Below are positions 1 to 6,659 of a DNA stretch of 13,903 nt, piece after piece. Position 1 is the stretch's first letter; each line of letters begins with the position of its first letter. The notes beneath the pieces were generated by a model that saw only the letters and a list, made by a program, of their open reading frames with translations, did not search any database and was not told where the DNA came from. The stretch lies in NCBI GenBank assembly GCA_003646505.1, contig QMKT01000029.1, positions 1 to 13,903 of the forward strand, given 5' to 3'. Position numbers and translations under genes: made by a program. This DNA comes from Campylobacterota bacterium. Lineage in GTDB: Bacteria; Campylobacterota; Campylobacteria; Campylobacterales; Sulfurovaceae.

Positions 1-2
1 AT

Positions 3-299
3 ATTTGTAATGAAAATGGATCCGAGAAGGCTAAAAAAGAAATCATTAGACTGGATTTCAAAAAAGAGTATGTGTTATACAGTAAACTCAGTAGAAATGT
101 ACCCCCTATAGAGATACCGTATACCTTTGATCAGGATTGTCTCATATTGCCTATGTCTGGCATAGATTTTAAATATCAGATCCATGCACAGGAAGATGAT
201 TTTTTATCTGCAAAAAGCTTTATTAATGACAAAGAGGGGAAACATTTCAGATATTATTTTGATGAGGACTTGGCTTTTAATTTTACAAAGCGTCAGTAG
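3..299 (+). CDS. Unidentified protein, C-terminal part (5' end outside window)
   Basis: The frame is open from the left edge to a TAG stop at 297-299 and gives 98 residues. A GTG at 72 could be read as a start, but it has no Shine-Dalgarno sequence before it and coding-like sequence continues upstream, so this is more likely the tail of a longer gene cut by the window. The visible part is rich in Lys, Asp and aromatic residues, with no membrane segment and no motif I recognise. It ends with Phe-Thr-Lys-Arg-Gln. It converges on the iron-sulfur subunit gene with a 47-bp gap and no obvious intrinsic terminator. Function unknown. Confidence 0.5.
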   Translation: MCNENGSEKAKKEIIRLDFKKEYVLYSKLSRNVPPIEIPYTFDQDCLILPMSGIDFKYQIHAQEDDFLSAKSFINDKEGKHFRYYFDEDLAFNFTKRQ

Positions 300-346
300 T
301 CCTACTGCTGTAAAACCCATTGTTTGAGGTTCCCTATATTATTTGA

Positions 347-1063
347 TTAAAACCCAGCATTCGGGTCAAACCCAAAATCAGGTGTCCCAAAACTCTGTGT
401 TGCAAAAGTAGGATCTGTGTATCCTTCTTGCACAGAGACCCCTCTTAACATTGTGATGTCCATTTTCGGGTCTATGCCTTTAGGACATACCATGGTGCAT
501 TCTCCACATAAGGTACAGTCCCATACTCCATTGCTTTGAATAGTATCAATGATCGTTTTTGCATCGTCCTCACGCTTGTCTGTACTATACCGATAGGCTC
601 GTGTGAGCGCAAAAGGCCCCAGGAATTCTGGGTTTACTGCATAGACTGGACAGGCAGAGTAGCATGAGTCACAGAGTATACAGTCTGTCTGTTTTTCTGT
701 CTGTTTTTCATCTTTATGTGTGAGTGAAGCCTCTTCAAAACTTTGCAACCATGCGGTACTTTTTAGCAAAGTTTCTTTAGCTTTGTTTTTGTCCACTTTG
801 AGGTCGCGAAGTATGGGATGGTAGTTTAGAGGTTCCACCACATCACCATCTTTTACCTTGTATGCACAAGCTAACTCTTCTCTCCCATTGACTCTGACAG
901 CACAGGTACCACATACGGAAGCACGACAACCAGCTGTGAACGTAAGTGTTGCATCTTGCGTAGCTTTGATGTGGGTGAGTGCATTAAGCAGTGTTATTTC
1001 TTTGTTGGGAAGTGAGTATGTTTGTTGCGTATTTGTATTAGAGCGTAAAATATTTATTTGCAT
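347..1063 (-). CDS. Fumarate reductase/succinate dehydrogenase-type iron-sulfur subunit with an extra cluster cysteine
   Basis: This is the electron-transfer subunit that should carry electrons to or from the FAD subunit encoded just upstream. I chose the ATG at 1063 (238 aa) over the GTG at 1084 because an AAGGA lies 9 nt before it. The N-terminal [2Fe-2S] domain has C46, C51, C54 (CRASVCGTC) and C66. The C-terminal ferredoxin domain has C128-x2-C-x2-C-x3-CP (CILCDSCYSACP) and a second full set, C183, C186, C189, C193 (CTLCGECTMVCP). In E. coli FrdB the residue matching C186 is Val and that site holds [3Fe-4S]; a Cys there is known from type-E SdhB and TfrB-like proteins and implies a second [4Fe-4S]. 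No C-terminal CCG domain, no TM segment and no adjacent anchor gene is present, so the electron partner is unknown. The family call is firm; SdhB versus FrdB cannot be decided. Confidence 0.92.
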   Translation of the reverse strand: MQINILRSNTNTQQTYSLPNKEITLLNALTHIKATQDATLTFTAGCRASVCGTCAVRVNGREELACAYKVKDGDVVEPLNYHPILRDLKVDKNKAKETLLKSTAWLQSFEEASLTHKDEKQTEKQTDCILCDSCYSACPVYAVNPEFLGPFALTRAYRYSTDKREDDAKTIIDTIQSNGVWDCTLCGECTMVCPKGIDPKMDITMLRGVSVQEGYTDPTFATQSFGTPDFGFDPNAGF

Positions 1064-1089
1064 GAGGTAAAATCCTTGTTGCACGCAGC

Positions 1090-1143
1090 GTAGGGGCAGA
1101 CCCCTGTGTCTGCCCGTGGGTCGAGACAGGGCTCGACCCCTAC
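1090..1143. repeat. 54-bp composite palindrome (two hairpins inside an outer inverted repeat)
   Basis: The outer arms are GTAGGGG (1090-1096) and CCCCTAC (1137-1143). Inside are two perfect 8-bp hairpins: GGGCAGAC/GTCTGCCC (1094-1101/1108-1115) and GGGTCGAG/CTCGACCC (1118-1125/1132-1139). Their 6-nt loops, CCCTGT and ACAGGG, are exact reverse complements, so they could kiss or the arms could re-pair. The element is far more GC-rich than its surroundings and sits in the 100-bp gap between flavoprotein and iron-sulfur genes. It looks like a dispersed REP/MITE-type repeat. In the mRNA it could act as a stabiliser or attenuator between the two subunits, which is inference. Confidence 0.85.
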
Positions 1144-1163
1144 AGGGATATAAATGGATGTAT

Positions 1164-2765
1164 TCATTCTATGTCCTTATCTAAGTGAGAAACGATGTGC
1201 ATTTTAAACTTCTCGTCATCTAGTGACTCAAAACCTATCTTGAAGTGTGCTCCACGGCTTTCATCACGTGTGAGTGCTGCGGAGATGATGGTAGGGGCTA
1301 ATTGTAGTACGTTAGAGAACTCTAGGAAGTCTATGAGGTTAGTGTTGTTGGTAGGACTTTTATCGGCAGGTCCCATATCTCTATGTGACGCTCCTATCAC
1401 ATTAAGTGTTTCCATTGCTTCTAAAAGTTGAGCATTGTCTCTTACGATACCTACTTTTTCATAAAAGATCTTTCCTAGACTTTCTCTTTTTTCGTAGAAA
1501 TTAATAGTGTGATCTTTAGCATAGAGATTCTCTAAATAGTGTTTATCTTGCTGAAGTTGATGATTGTTTGTCTCGTGAGGTACGATGCTTTTTGCGTGAT
1601 TGCTGGCATTTTCTCCTGCAACCTTACCAAAGGCTGTGATCTCAAGCAATGAGTTTCCCCCTAGACGGTTAGCACCATGCACTTTGGCATTGGAGCATTC
1701 TCCTACAGCAAAACATCCTTTGATACCATTCACTTCTAACGTATTATCTACATCTATTCCGCCCATTGAATAGTGTGCTACAGGTTTGATAGGTATGAGT
1801 TCAGTAGCGGGGTCTACATGTTCATGTAGTTTACAAAGTTCCACTTCCTGAGGAAGGAGTTCCATGAGTTTCTCTTCTCCTAAATGCCGTACATCTAAAA
1901 AAACTTCTTGCCCCTTTTGGAATTCTGTAAAAATAGCACGTGCGACAACATCTCTTGGCTTCAGTTCATCCACGAACCTTTCACCTTTTGTATTGACTAG
2001 ATAGCCGCCCTCTCCTCGGGCGCTCTCGGAGATGAGTATACTCGAGCCTTTAAGTGCGGTAGGGTGAAACTGAACAAATTCCATGTCCGATACTGCACCA
2101 CCCGCACGAAGAACAGCAGCCACACCGTCACCTGTTGAGCCGTAAGCATTGGTTGTATAGCCATGATAGAGGCTGCCATATCCACCTGTAGCGATGATGA
2201 CAGATTTTGCATTGACCTGTTTGACTTCTCCTGTACGAATGTCAAGGAATGTAGCTCCTGTAACCATCTTGTCTTGGATGATAAGGTTCAGTAAATAATG
2301 TTCATCCAAAAAGTCTATATTGTTTTTAAGACAAGTATCATAAAGGGTGTGGAGTATTTTGAGCCCGGTGTAGTCTTGCGCATAACAGGCACGTTTGGCA
2401 GAAGCTCCACCCATTTGTCTTTGGGCGATAGTATCTTTCCCTGATCTACCATTGTCCAGACGTGAAAAAGGGACACCGATACTTTCAAGCCATTGTATGC
2501 TTTGTGGTGCATCACTGCACATTTTCTGTACCATCTTCTCATCACATAGTCCTCGTGCAGACTTAATAGTGTCTGCAATGTGAGAAGAGACCTGGTCTTT
2601 ACCCACATTTCCAAGCGCTGCATTCATCCCCCCTTGTGCCATAGACGTTTGAGAGTTGGTGGGATAGGTTTTACCTACTACCGTGACAGAAGCTTCAGTA
2701 TCTTTTGCTGCAAGTGCAGCAGTAAGCCCCGCACCGCCGCTTCCGATAATCAGGATATCTATCAT
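1164..2765 (-). CDS. Fumarate reductase/succinate dehydrogenase-type flavoprotein subunit, apparently non-covalent FAD
   Basis: This is the catalytic FAD subunit (533 aa) for fumarate/succinate interconversion, in the cytoplasm as no Tat or Sec signal is visible. A Rossmann motif GSGGAGLTAAL starts at residue 8. Family active-site residues are present: H234 in FVQFHPTAL, R250 in SARGEGG, R271 in KPRD, H331 in AHYSMGG and R367 in ANRLGGNSL. The histidine that covalently binds FAD in E. coli FrdA/SdhA (SHT..AQGG) is Gln39 here (SQTSMAQGG), so FAD is probably non-covalent, as reported for thiol:fumarate reductase TfrA. At the position of the NadB substrate Glu (REGG) it has Met118, which argues against L-aspartate oxidase, as does the adjacent iron-sulfur gene. 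It is shorter than E. coli FrdA/SdhA (about 590-600). Its ATG overlaps the upstream dehydrogenase stop by 4 bp (ATGA), indicating translational coupling. Confidence 0.9.
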   Translation of the reverse strand: MIDILIIGSGGAGLTAALAAKDTEASVTVVGKTYPTNSQTSMAQGGMNAALGNVGKDQVSSHIADTIKSARGLCDEKMVQKMCSDAPQSIQWLESIGVPFSRLDNGRSGKDTIAQRQMGGASAKRACYAQDYTGLKILHTLYDTCLKNNIDFLDEHYLLNLIIQDKMVTGATFLDIRTGEVKQVNAKSVIIATGGYGSLYHGYTTNAYGSTGDGVAAVLRAGGAVSDMEFVQFHPTALKGSSILISESARGEGGYLVNTKGERFVDELKPRDVVARAIFTEFQKGQEVFLDVRHLGEEKLMELLPQEVELCKLHEHVDPATELIPIKPVAHYSMGGIDVDNTLEVNGIKGCFAVGECSNAKVHGANRLGGNSLLEITAFGKVAGENASNHAKSIVPHETNNHQLQQDKHYLENLYAKDHTINFYEKRESLGKIFYEKVGIVRDNAQLLEAMETLNVIGASHRDMGPADKSPTNNTNLIDFLEFSNVLQLAPTIISAALTRDESRGAHFKIGFESLDDEKFKMHIVSHLDKDIE

Positions 2766-3697
2766 ACTTTCTCCATAAATACTTTAATATTGTCAACAAT
2801 ACCTTCAAGAAGTTTTTTTCTTGCTTCTATACTCGTCCAGGCGATATGTGGTGTGATTAGCAGTCGTTCTTTATATTTGACTTCATTGAGTCTATTGTTT
2901 AGCGTAAGCGGTTCTTGTTCCAGTACATCTAACCCAGCATACAGGGTACGTCTGTCAAGTTCAAATGCCAAGTCTATTTCATTGACTATGCCTCCACGTC
3001 CCAAATTTAAAAGAATGGCATCCTCTTTCATGTAAGGCAGGTTATTTTCATTGATGAGGTTATAGGTATCGTCATTCAGTGGTGCATGGATGGAAATAAT
3101 GTCACAGTCTTTGAGGATAAACTCTAAGCTTTGATGCGGGTAGGCATGGTTAAGGTTTTTTCCACTGGTAGAATAATAAGAGACTTCTGCGCCAAAAGCA
3201 GTCGCAACTTTAGCTACCCCCTGTCCTATGGTACCAAATCCTATGATCCCCCATTTTTTACCTGATATTTCGTAAAAAGGATGGCTGATATCTGTAAAAA
3301 GTCCTGAGTTTGTCCAGGTAGCATTTTTTACGCATGCATCATAATAGGCCATTTTTTCCAGTAGGTACAGTGCCATAGAAAAGGTGTGTTGCACAACGGA
3401 TTTCGTGGAATAGCCTGAGACATTTTTGACTTCAATATTTTGAAACTTTGCTGCATCCAGATCTACATTGTTCATGCCTGTTGCTGCGATACAGATGAGT
3501 TTTAGTTTGGGTGTCTGAGACATTATATTTGCAGTAATAACAACTTTATTGCTAATAATAATATCGGCAATTTGTATGCGTTCAAGTGTTTCCTCTGCCG
3601 AAGTCGTCTGATAGGAAATGACTTCTCCAAAGGTATTCAAGATGCTAAGGTCTAAGTCACTGCCAAGTGTCTTGGCATCAAGTATTACAACTTTCAT
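2762..3697 (-). CDS. D-2-hydroxyacid dehydrogenase (glycerate dehydrogenase-like)
   Basis: This is a soluble NAD(P)H-dependent enzyme that interconverts 2-oxoacids and D-2-hydroxyacids. The start at 3697 (311 aa) is preferred over the longer frame to 3766 because AAAGGA lies 6 nt before this ATG and the Rossmann-like N-terminal domain begins there. The nucleotide-binding motif GFGTIG spans 153-158. The catalytic triad is R234 (NLGRGG), E262 (LEQEP) and H284 (TPHIAW). Length and motif spacing are normal for the family. The substrate cannot be read from the sequence; hydroxypyruvate/glycerate, glyoxylate or a branched 2-oxoacid are all possible. It lies 10 bp after the thioesterase gene and overlaps the flavoprotein gene by 4 bp, so it is an operon member. 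Confidence 0.88.
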   Translation of the reverse strand: MKVVILDAKTLGSDLDLSILNTFGEVISYQTTSAEETLERIQIADIIISNKVVITANIMSQTPKLKLICIAATGMNNVDLDAAKFQNIEVKNVSGYSTKSVVQHTFSMALYLLEKMAYYDACVKNATWTNSGLFTDISHPFYEISGKKWGIIGFGTIGQGVAKVATAFGAEVSYYSTSGKNLNHAYPHQSLEFILKDCDIISIHAPLNDDTYNLINENNLPYMKEDAILLNLGRGGIVNEIDLAFELDRRTLYAGLDVLEQEPLTLNNRLNEVKYKERLLITPHIAWTSIEARKKLLEGIVDNIKVFMEKV

Positions 3698-3707
3698 AGG
3701 GGTTCCT

Positions 3708-4115
3708 TTATTGTAGTAGGATCTTTGTGTCTTCATCGATGTCATCATGTAAAACAGAGCGGACATTCACAGGTTTACCATTTGTGTCTATGGCAACAAA
3801 TTTGAATTCGGCAGAAGTGACTTCATGGGACTTGTTCGTATTAAGGTCTTGTACTTCAACAGAGACATAGATCGTGATAGAAGAAGTCCCTATGGCAGTA
3901 ATTTCAGTATAGATCGTGAAAATATCACCATTATGAATGGGTTTCAGAAAGTTGATCCTTGAAACGGTTACAGTCACGGCTGAAGACCTGATAATGTCAT
4001 CCACTGCGATACTTGCCGCTTTATCCATTTTAGACATCACCCAACCACCAAAAGCAGTGCCTCCCGGGTTGAGGTCTGTAGGGTAGGTTCTTCCTTTTAG
4101 TGAAAGCTTTCTCAT
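3708..4115 (-). CDS. YciA-like acyl-CoA thioesterase (hotdog fold)
   Basis: This protein should hydrolyse acyl-CoA to free acid and CoA in the cytoplasm. The ATG at 4115 gives 135 residues and has AAGGA 7 nt upstream; the longer frame to 4211 runs into the preceding gene and is not needed. The hotdog-thioesterase signature N-x-GGTAFGGWVMSKMD is at residues 16-31, with N16 and D31 as the likely catalytic/active-site residues, and the next helix begins KAASIAVDD. A core strand region (TVTVSRINFLKPIHNGD) follows, as in YciA-type enzymes. Size is typical for a single-domain YciA protein. It lies 10 bp after the VKOR fusion gene and 10 bp before the dehydrogenase start. Substrate chain length is unknown. 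Confidence 0.87.
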   Translation of the reverse strand: MRKLSLKGRTYPTDLNPGGTAFGGWVMSKMDKAASIAVDDIIRSSAVTVTVSRINFLKPIHNGDIFTIYTEITAIGTSSITIYVSVEVQDLNTNKSHEVTSAEFKFVAIDTNGKPVNVRSVLHDDIDEDTKILLQ

Positions 4116-4125
4116 TTCTTTATCC

Positions 4126-4986
4126 TTATTGTTGAGATGTTGTATTCTCATCGGCACAAGAAGGTGTCTCGATGATGGTAAGGGCACAGCCGTCATCTGC
4201 ACCTCCGGCACTTAAAAAATCTGTAGACAATTCCATTGTATTGCTTGATGCTGTTACTTCTGTATCTGCAGGTTCATCAGAATTGGCTTGCGTTTGATTT
4301 TCAAAGTATGCGATGATGTTTTTGTCTCCCGAGAGGAGTGTAGTACCTGATTTTTCTTTCATGATAAGTACTGGGATACTATTAATATCAACAAATTTCA
4401 AGAAGCCTCTTGCATTAACTTCTTTGGTAGATATAGGGGTATAGTTGATGTTATTGTCTTTAAAATAGGCTTTTACTTTTATACAGTGAGGACAAGTCTC
4501 TGATTGTATAAGGTAATTACCTGGAGTTGTGACATAGGATTTGTTTTTAGGGATAGTGAGGGTATTAAGTGCAATATAAATAGCTAATACAGAAGACAAA
4601 ACAACAAAAAAGTTTTTTAAATGACTAAAGAGTGCAATAATCAATAAAGAAGAAAAAATACCTAAACAGAAGATACATGGCTCAGGATTTGCAAGAAACT
4701 GGTATCCAAGGATAGTTGTTTCAAAGACAATAGCAGCGTATAGTACCATCAAATAGAGTGTTTCATAAACTTTACTTTTGATAGAACGTGCCCCCAAAAT
4801 GACAAGTGCAAACACAGAGGCCAATCCAAAGTAGTGAAGATAGATACTGTCAAACTTTAAAAGCTCACCTGCAAGTTTACAACCTACTTCGCCGCATAAG
4901 GAAGTGTTTTGTAATTTTAGATAGGTCTCTACGGCTATATATCCAAGCAGTAAAAAGGGTAAAAAAACTCTGGCAAAAAAACGCAT
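4126..4986 (-). CDS. VKOR-family disulfide oxidoreductase fused to a thioredoxin-fold domain
   Basis: This inner-membrane protein probably generates disulfides in the periplasm, passing electrons to quinone in the role of DsbB. Five hydrophobic segments are visible at about 4-24, 49-67, 73-98, 104-123 and 125-145. The VKOR loop cysteines are C31 and C36 (SLCGEVGC), and the quinone-proximal CxxC is C104-C107 (PCIFC). After TM5 comes a glutaredoxin/thioredoxin-like domain (about 155-230) with CPHC at 165-168 and a cis-Pro at 205 (NSIPVL), predicted periplasmic. Bacterial VKOR-Trx fusions with this layout are known. Unusual is an acidic, Ser/Thr-rich tail (about 231-286) with two more cysteines, C267 and C277. 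The start has AAGGAAGG 7 nt upstream. It lies 13 bp after purT and 10 bp before the thioesterase gene; its natural substrate is not evident. Confidence 0.88.
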   Translation of the reverse strand: MRFFARVFLPFLLLGYIAVETYLKLQNTSLCGEVGCKLAGELLKFDSIYLHYFGLASVFALVILGARSIKSKVYETLYLMVLYAAIVFETTILGYQFLANPEPCIFCLGIFSSLLIIALFSHLKNFFVVLSSVLAIYIALNTLTIPKNKSYVTTPGNYLIQSETCPHCIKVKAYFKDNNINYTPISTKEVNARGFLKFVDINSIPVLIMKEKSGTTLLSGDKNIIAYFENQTQANSDEPADTEVTASSNTMELSTDFLSAGGADDGCALTIIETPSCADENTTSQQ

Positions 4987-4999
4987 AGTGTGACCTTCC

Positions 5000-6163
5000 T
5001 TATTTATCTTTGATCTGTTCTACGATCTGAGTAGCGCGTGTTTTTGCAGCTTCTACTTCATCAAGCACAAGACTCACTGCCATACGACGTCCTACATGGC
5101 TTTCTGGTTTACCAAAAACTCTTACAAAAGAATCTTTGGTAAAAGCAGAGTCTGGTACTTCAAGTACCGGAGTATGACTCTCATTTTTGGCTTTGTAAGC
5201 ACCACAGGCACCGCTTCCATATGTTGTGTAGTCAAGCGGCAAACCGAGCACTGCTCTTACATGCAGTGCAAATTGGCTTTGGCTTTGTGTGATAAGTGTG
5301 ACCATGCCTGTGTCATGTGGACGGGGACTAAGCTCTGAAAAGTATACTTCCTCTCCTTTTACAAAGAATTCTACACCGAAGATACCACGACCACCAAGAC
5401 CATCTGTGACTGCTTTGGCGATATCTTTTGCTTTTTGCAGTGCGGCATCACTCATGGTCATAGGCTGCCAAGAGAGAATGAAGTCACCATCTTTTTGATC
5501 ATGTCCGATGGCATCACAGAAGATAGTCCCGGTTTCATTACGTACAGTAAGCAGAGTGATCTCATAGTCAAAAGGAACAAACTCTTCTACTATAAGCTCA
5601 GATGCATCACCTCTGGCTTCTTTAGCGATCTCCCATGACTTTGCTATGTCATCAACTGTTCTTGCGATGCTCTGACCATGACCGGAACTTGACATAACTG
5701 GCTTAATGACACAAGGAAAGCCGATACGCTCACCAGCAGCTTTTAGTCCATCTAATGTTGTAACAAATTCGTAGCCAGATGTTTTAAGTCCTAACTCTTC
5801 TGCAGCAAATACACGGATATTTTTACGGTGCATTGTTTTATTGACCGCTTCTGCATTTGGGATGACATGAAAACCACGTTTTTCAGCTTCTATAAGTGCA
5901 GAGATAGAGATAGCTTCTACTTCAGGTAACACATAAGTAGGTTTCTCTTTTTCTATGACTTCAAGTACGGCTGCTTCATCTTGCATATCTATAGCATACG
6001 AACGGTTTGCAACAAGATGGGCAGGGGCATTTTCATATTTGTCTACCGCGATGACCTCAATACCAAGTCTTTGTGCTTCAATAGCCACTTCTTTACCAAG
6101 TTCACCAGAACCAAGGAGCATAATCTTGATGGAGTCTTTTTGTAGGGTTGTTGTAAATGTCAT
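5000..6163 (-). CDS. purT: Formate-dependent phosphoribosylglycinamide formyltransferase 2
   Basis: PurT makes formyl-GAR from GAR, formate and ATP, step 3 of purine synthesis. The 387-aa length matches the family (E. coli 392). The N-terminal preATP-grasp motif is [10 protein letters not shown] (16-25), and LPEVEAIS (79-86) is the GAR-binding segment. In the ATP-grasp domain, CVIKP holds K154, and metal-binding acidic residues are E264 (GVEFF) and E277 in [15 protein letters not shown] (276-290), close to E. coli. The glycine loop reads SSSGHGQ (158-164), where E. coli has SSSGKGQ, so His162 replaces Lys. The ATG at 6163 has AAAGG 8 nt upstream. It is the first gene of the six-gene minus-strand run. 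Identification is very secure; a second GAR transformylase, PurN, lies at 8156. Confidence 0.96.
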   Translation of the reverse strand: MTFTTTLQKDSIKIMLLGSGELGKEVAIEAQRLGIEVIAVDKYENAPAHLVANRSYAIDMQDEAAVLEVIEKEKPTYVLPEVEAISISALIEAEKRGFHVIPNAEAVNKTMHRKNIRVFAAEELGLKTSGYEFVTTLDGLKAAGERIGFPCVIKPVMSSSGHGQSIARTVDDIAKSWEIAKEARGDASELIVEEFVPFDYEITLLTVRNETGTIFCDAIGHDQKDGDFILSWQPMTMSDAALQKAKDIAKAVTDGLGGRGIFGVEFFVKGEEVYFSELSPRPHDTGMVTLITQSQSQFALHVRAVLGLPLDYTTYGSGACGAYKAKNESHTPVLEVPDSAFTKDSFVRVFGKPESHVGRRMAVSLVLDEVEAAKTRATQIVEQIKDK

Positions 6164-6194
6164 AGGGGTAACCTTTGGAAAAATAATTGGTATT

Positions 6195-6223
6195 ATTTTA
6201 GCGAAAAGTTAGATAAGGTGTAA
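6195..6223 (-). promoter_or_regulatory. Candidate promoter for purT and the six-gene run
   Basis: On the minus strand, TAAAAT (6200-6195) could be a -10 box with TTACAC (6223-6218) 17 bp upstream as a weak -35. Transcription would begin near 6188, about 25 nt before the purT start. The region is AT-rich as is usual for Campylobacterota sigma-70 promoters. Inferred by pattern only. Confidence 0.35.
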
Positions 6224-6282
6224 TGAGTTAAGAGAAATTCTAGTAAATAAAATGTAAATTTGAGTATTTGTTGTGTGTAAGT

Positions 6283-6306
6283 TTTCCAACTCCCAAGAGT
6301 TGGAAA
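6283..6306 (-). terminator. 10-bp stem, 4-nt loop hairpin after rpsU (terminator-like, no U-tract)
   Basis: TTTCCAACTC (6283-6292) and GAGTTGGAAA (6297-6306) form a perfect stem around CCAA. It begins 16 nt past the rpsU stop, in the rpsU direction, and lies between rpsU and the candidate purT promoter. No T-run follows on either strand, so it may protect the rpsU mRNA 3' end rather than terminate on its own. Confidence 0.5.
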
Positions 6307-6322
6307 GGTGAGGGTAAACTGA

Positions 6323-6535
6323 TTACAGTCTAGACTCGTATCTTCTGAGCATGAAGAGTTTTTTAAGGATTTTCTTGCGAGTAGCAATCTTTTCTTTTTT
6401 TCTCTTTTCAGTCTCTGTTTCGTGATTTTGTCTAGCTCTAGCTTCTGTCACGATAAGGTTTCTGTCACATTGTCTCTTGAATTTTCTATAAGCGTCATCA
6501 AAAGAGTCACGTTGTGTTAAAATAATTCCTGGCAT
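6323..6535 (-). CDS. rpsU: 30S ribosomal protein S21
   Basis: S21 is a small basic protein of the 30S platform, near the 3' end of 16S rRNA, needed for efficient initiation. The 70-aa product has the characteristic order: an N-terminal [20 protein letters not shown] segment, then [17 protein letters not shown] and a Lys/Arg-rich C-terminus (about 46-70). Length matches the family. The ATG at 6535 is preceded by a very purine-rich AAGGAAGGGGG region about 10 nt upstream. It is transcribed as a single gene between a divergent promoter region and a downstream hairpin. The leader can form alternative structures involving the ribosome-binding site (see the separate entry). Identification is secure. 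Confidence 0.96.
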   Translation of the reverse strand: MPGIILTQRDSFDDAYRKFKRQCDRNLIVTEARARQNHETETEKRKKEKIATRKKILKKLFMLRRYESRL

Positions 6536-6543
6536 CGAAAAGC

Positions 6544-6585
6544 ACCCCCTTCCTTATCAAAATTTCTTGGAGGTTTAGTCCAAAA
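6544..6585 (-). promoter_or_regulatory. rpsU leader with anti-Shine-Dalgarno-like ACCTCC and two exclusive pairings
   Basis: On the minus strand the leader holds ACCTCC (6574-6569), identical to the anti-SD core of 16S rRNA. It can pair with GGGGGT (6549-6544) of the rpsU ribosome-binding site (six pairs, one G-U). Alternatively its TCC is used in a short hairpin, TTGGA/TCCAA (6583-6579/6571-6567). The two pairings exclude each other, which would allow translational control. The complementarity is seen directly; regulation is inference. Confidence 0.4.
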
Positions 6586-6603
6586 TAGATAAATATGAAT
6601 CGG

Positions 6604-6609
6604 ATTATA
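6604..6609 (-). promoter_or_regulatory. rpsU: Candidate rpsU promoter, perfect TATAAT -10
   Basis: The minus strand reads GATATAATCC, with TATAAT at 6609-6604. Transcription would start near 6597, giving a leader of about 60 nt. There is no good TTGACA-like -35; an A/T-rich tract lies upstream, as is common in Campylobacterota. Confidence 0.5.
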
Positions 6610-6631
6610 TCGAAAGTTTTTTAATTTGTGA

Positions 6632-6637
6632 TAAAAT
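6632..6637 (+). promoter_or_regulatory. Candidate -10 box for the NAD(P)HX repair gene
   Basis: TAAAAT (6632-6637, in GATAAAATTG) lies 22 bp before the ATG at 6660, with a T-rich stretch upstream and no clear -35. The ribosome-binding site is AAGGGG about 6 nt before the ATG. The promoter is back-to-back with that of rpsU. Confidence 0.4.
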
Positions 6638-6659
6638 TGAGAAAGCAGAAGGGGTTACT

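Noticed and set aside
72..299. Complete 75-aa gene starting at GTG 72
   Set aside because: No Shine-Dalgarno sequence precedes the GTG and the frame is open to the window edge with coding-like sequence, so a truncated longer gene is more likely.
1164..2765. L-aspartate oxidase (NadB) as identity of the flavoprotein
   Set aside because: NadB is also a non-covalent FAD relative of similar length, but its substrate Glu in REGG is Met118 here (RQMGG), and an iron-sulfur partner gene follows directly.
2580..3035. 151-codon open frame on the plus strand
   Set aside because: It lies opposite two well-supported genes (flavoprotein and dehydrogenase), has no recognisable domain and is best explained as a shadow frame.
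6283..6306. CRISPR-like or operator palindrome
   Set aside because: It is a single perfect stem with a 4-nt loop placed right after rpsU; an mRNA 3'-end hairpin explains it better.
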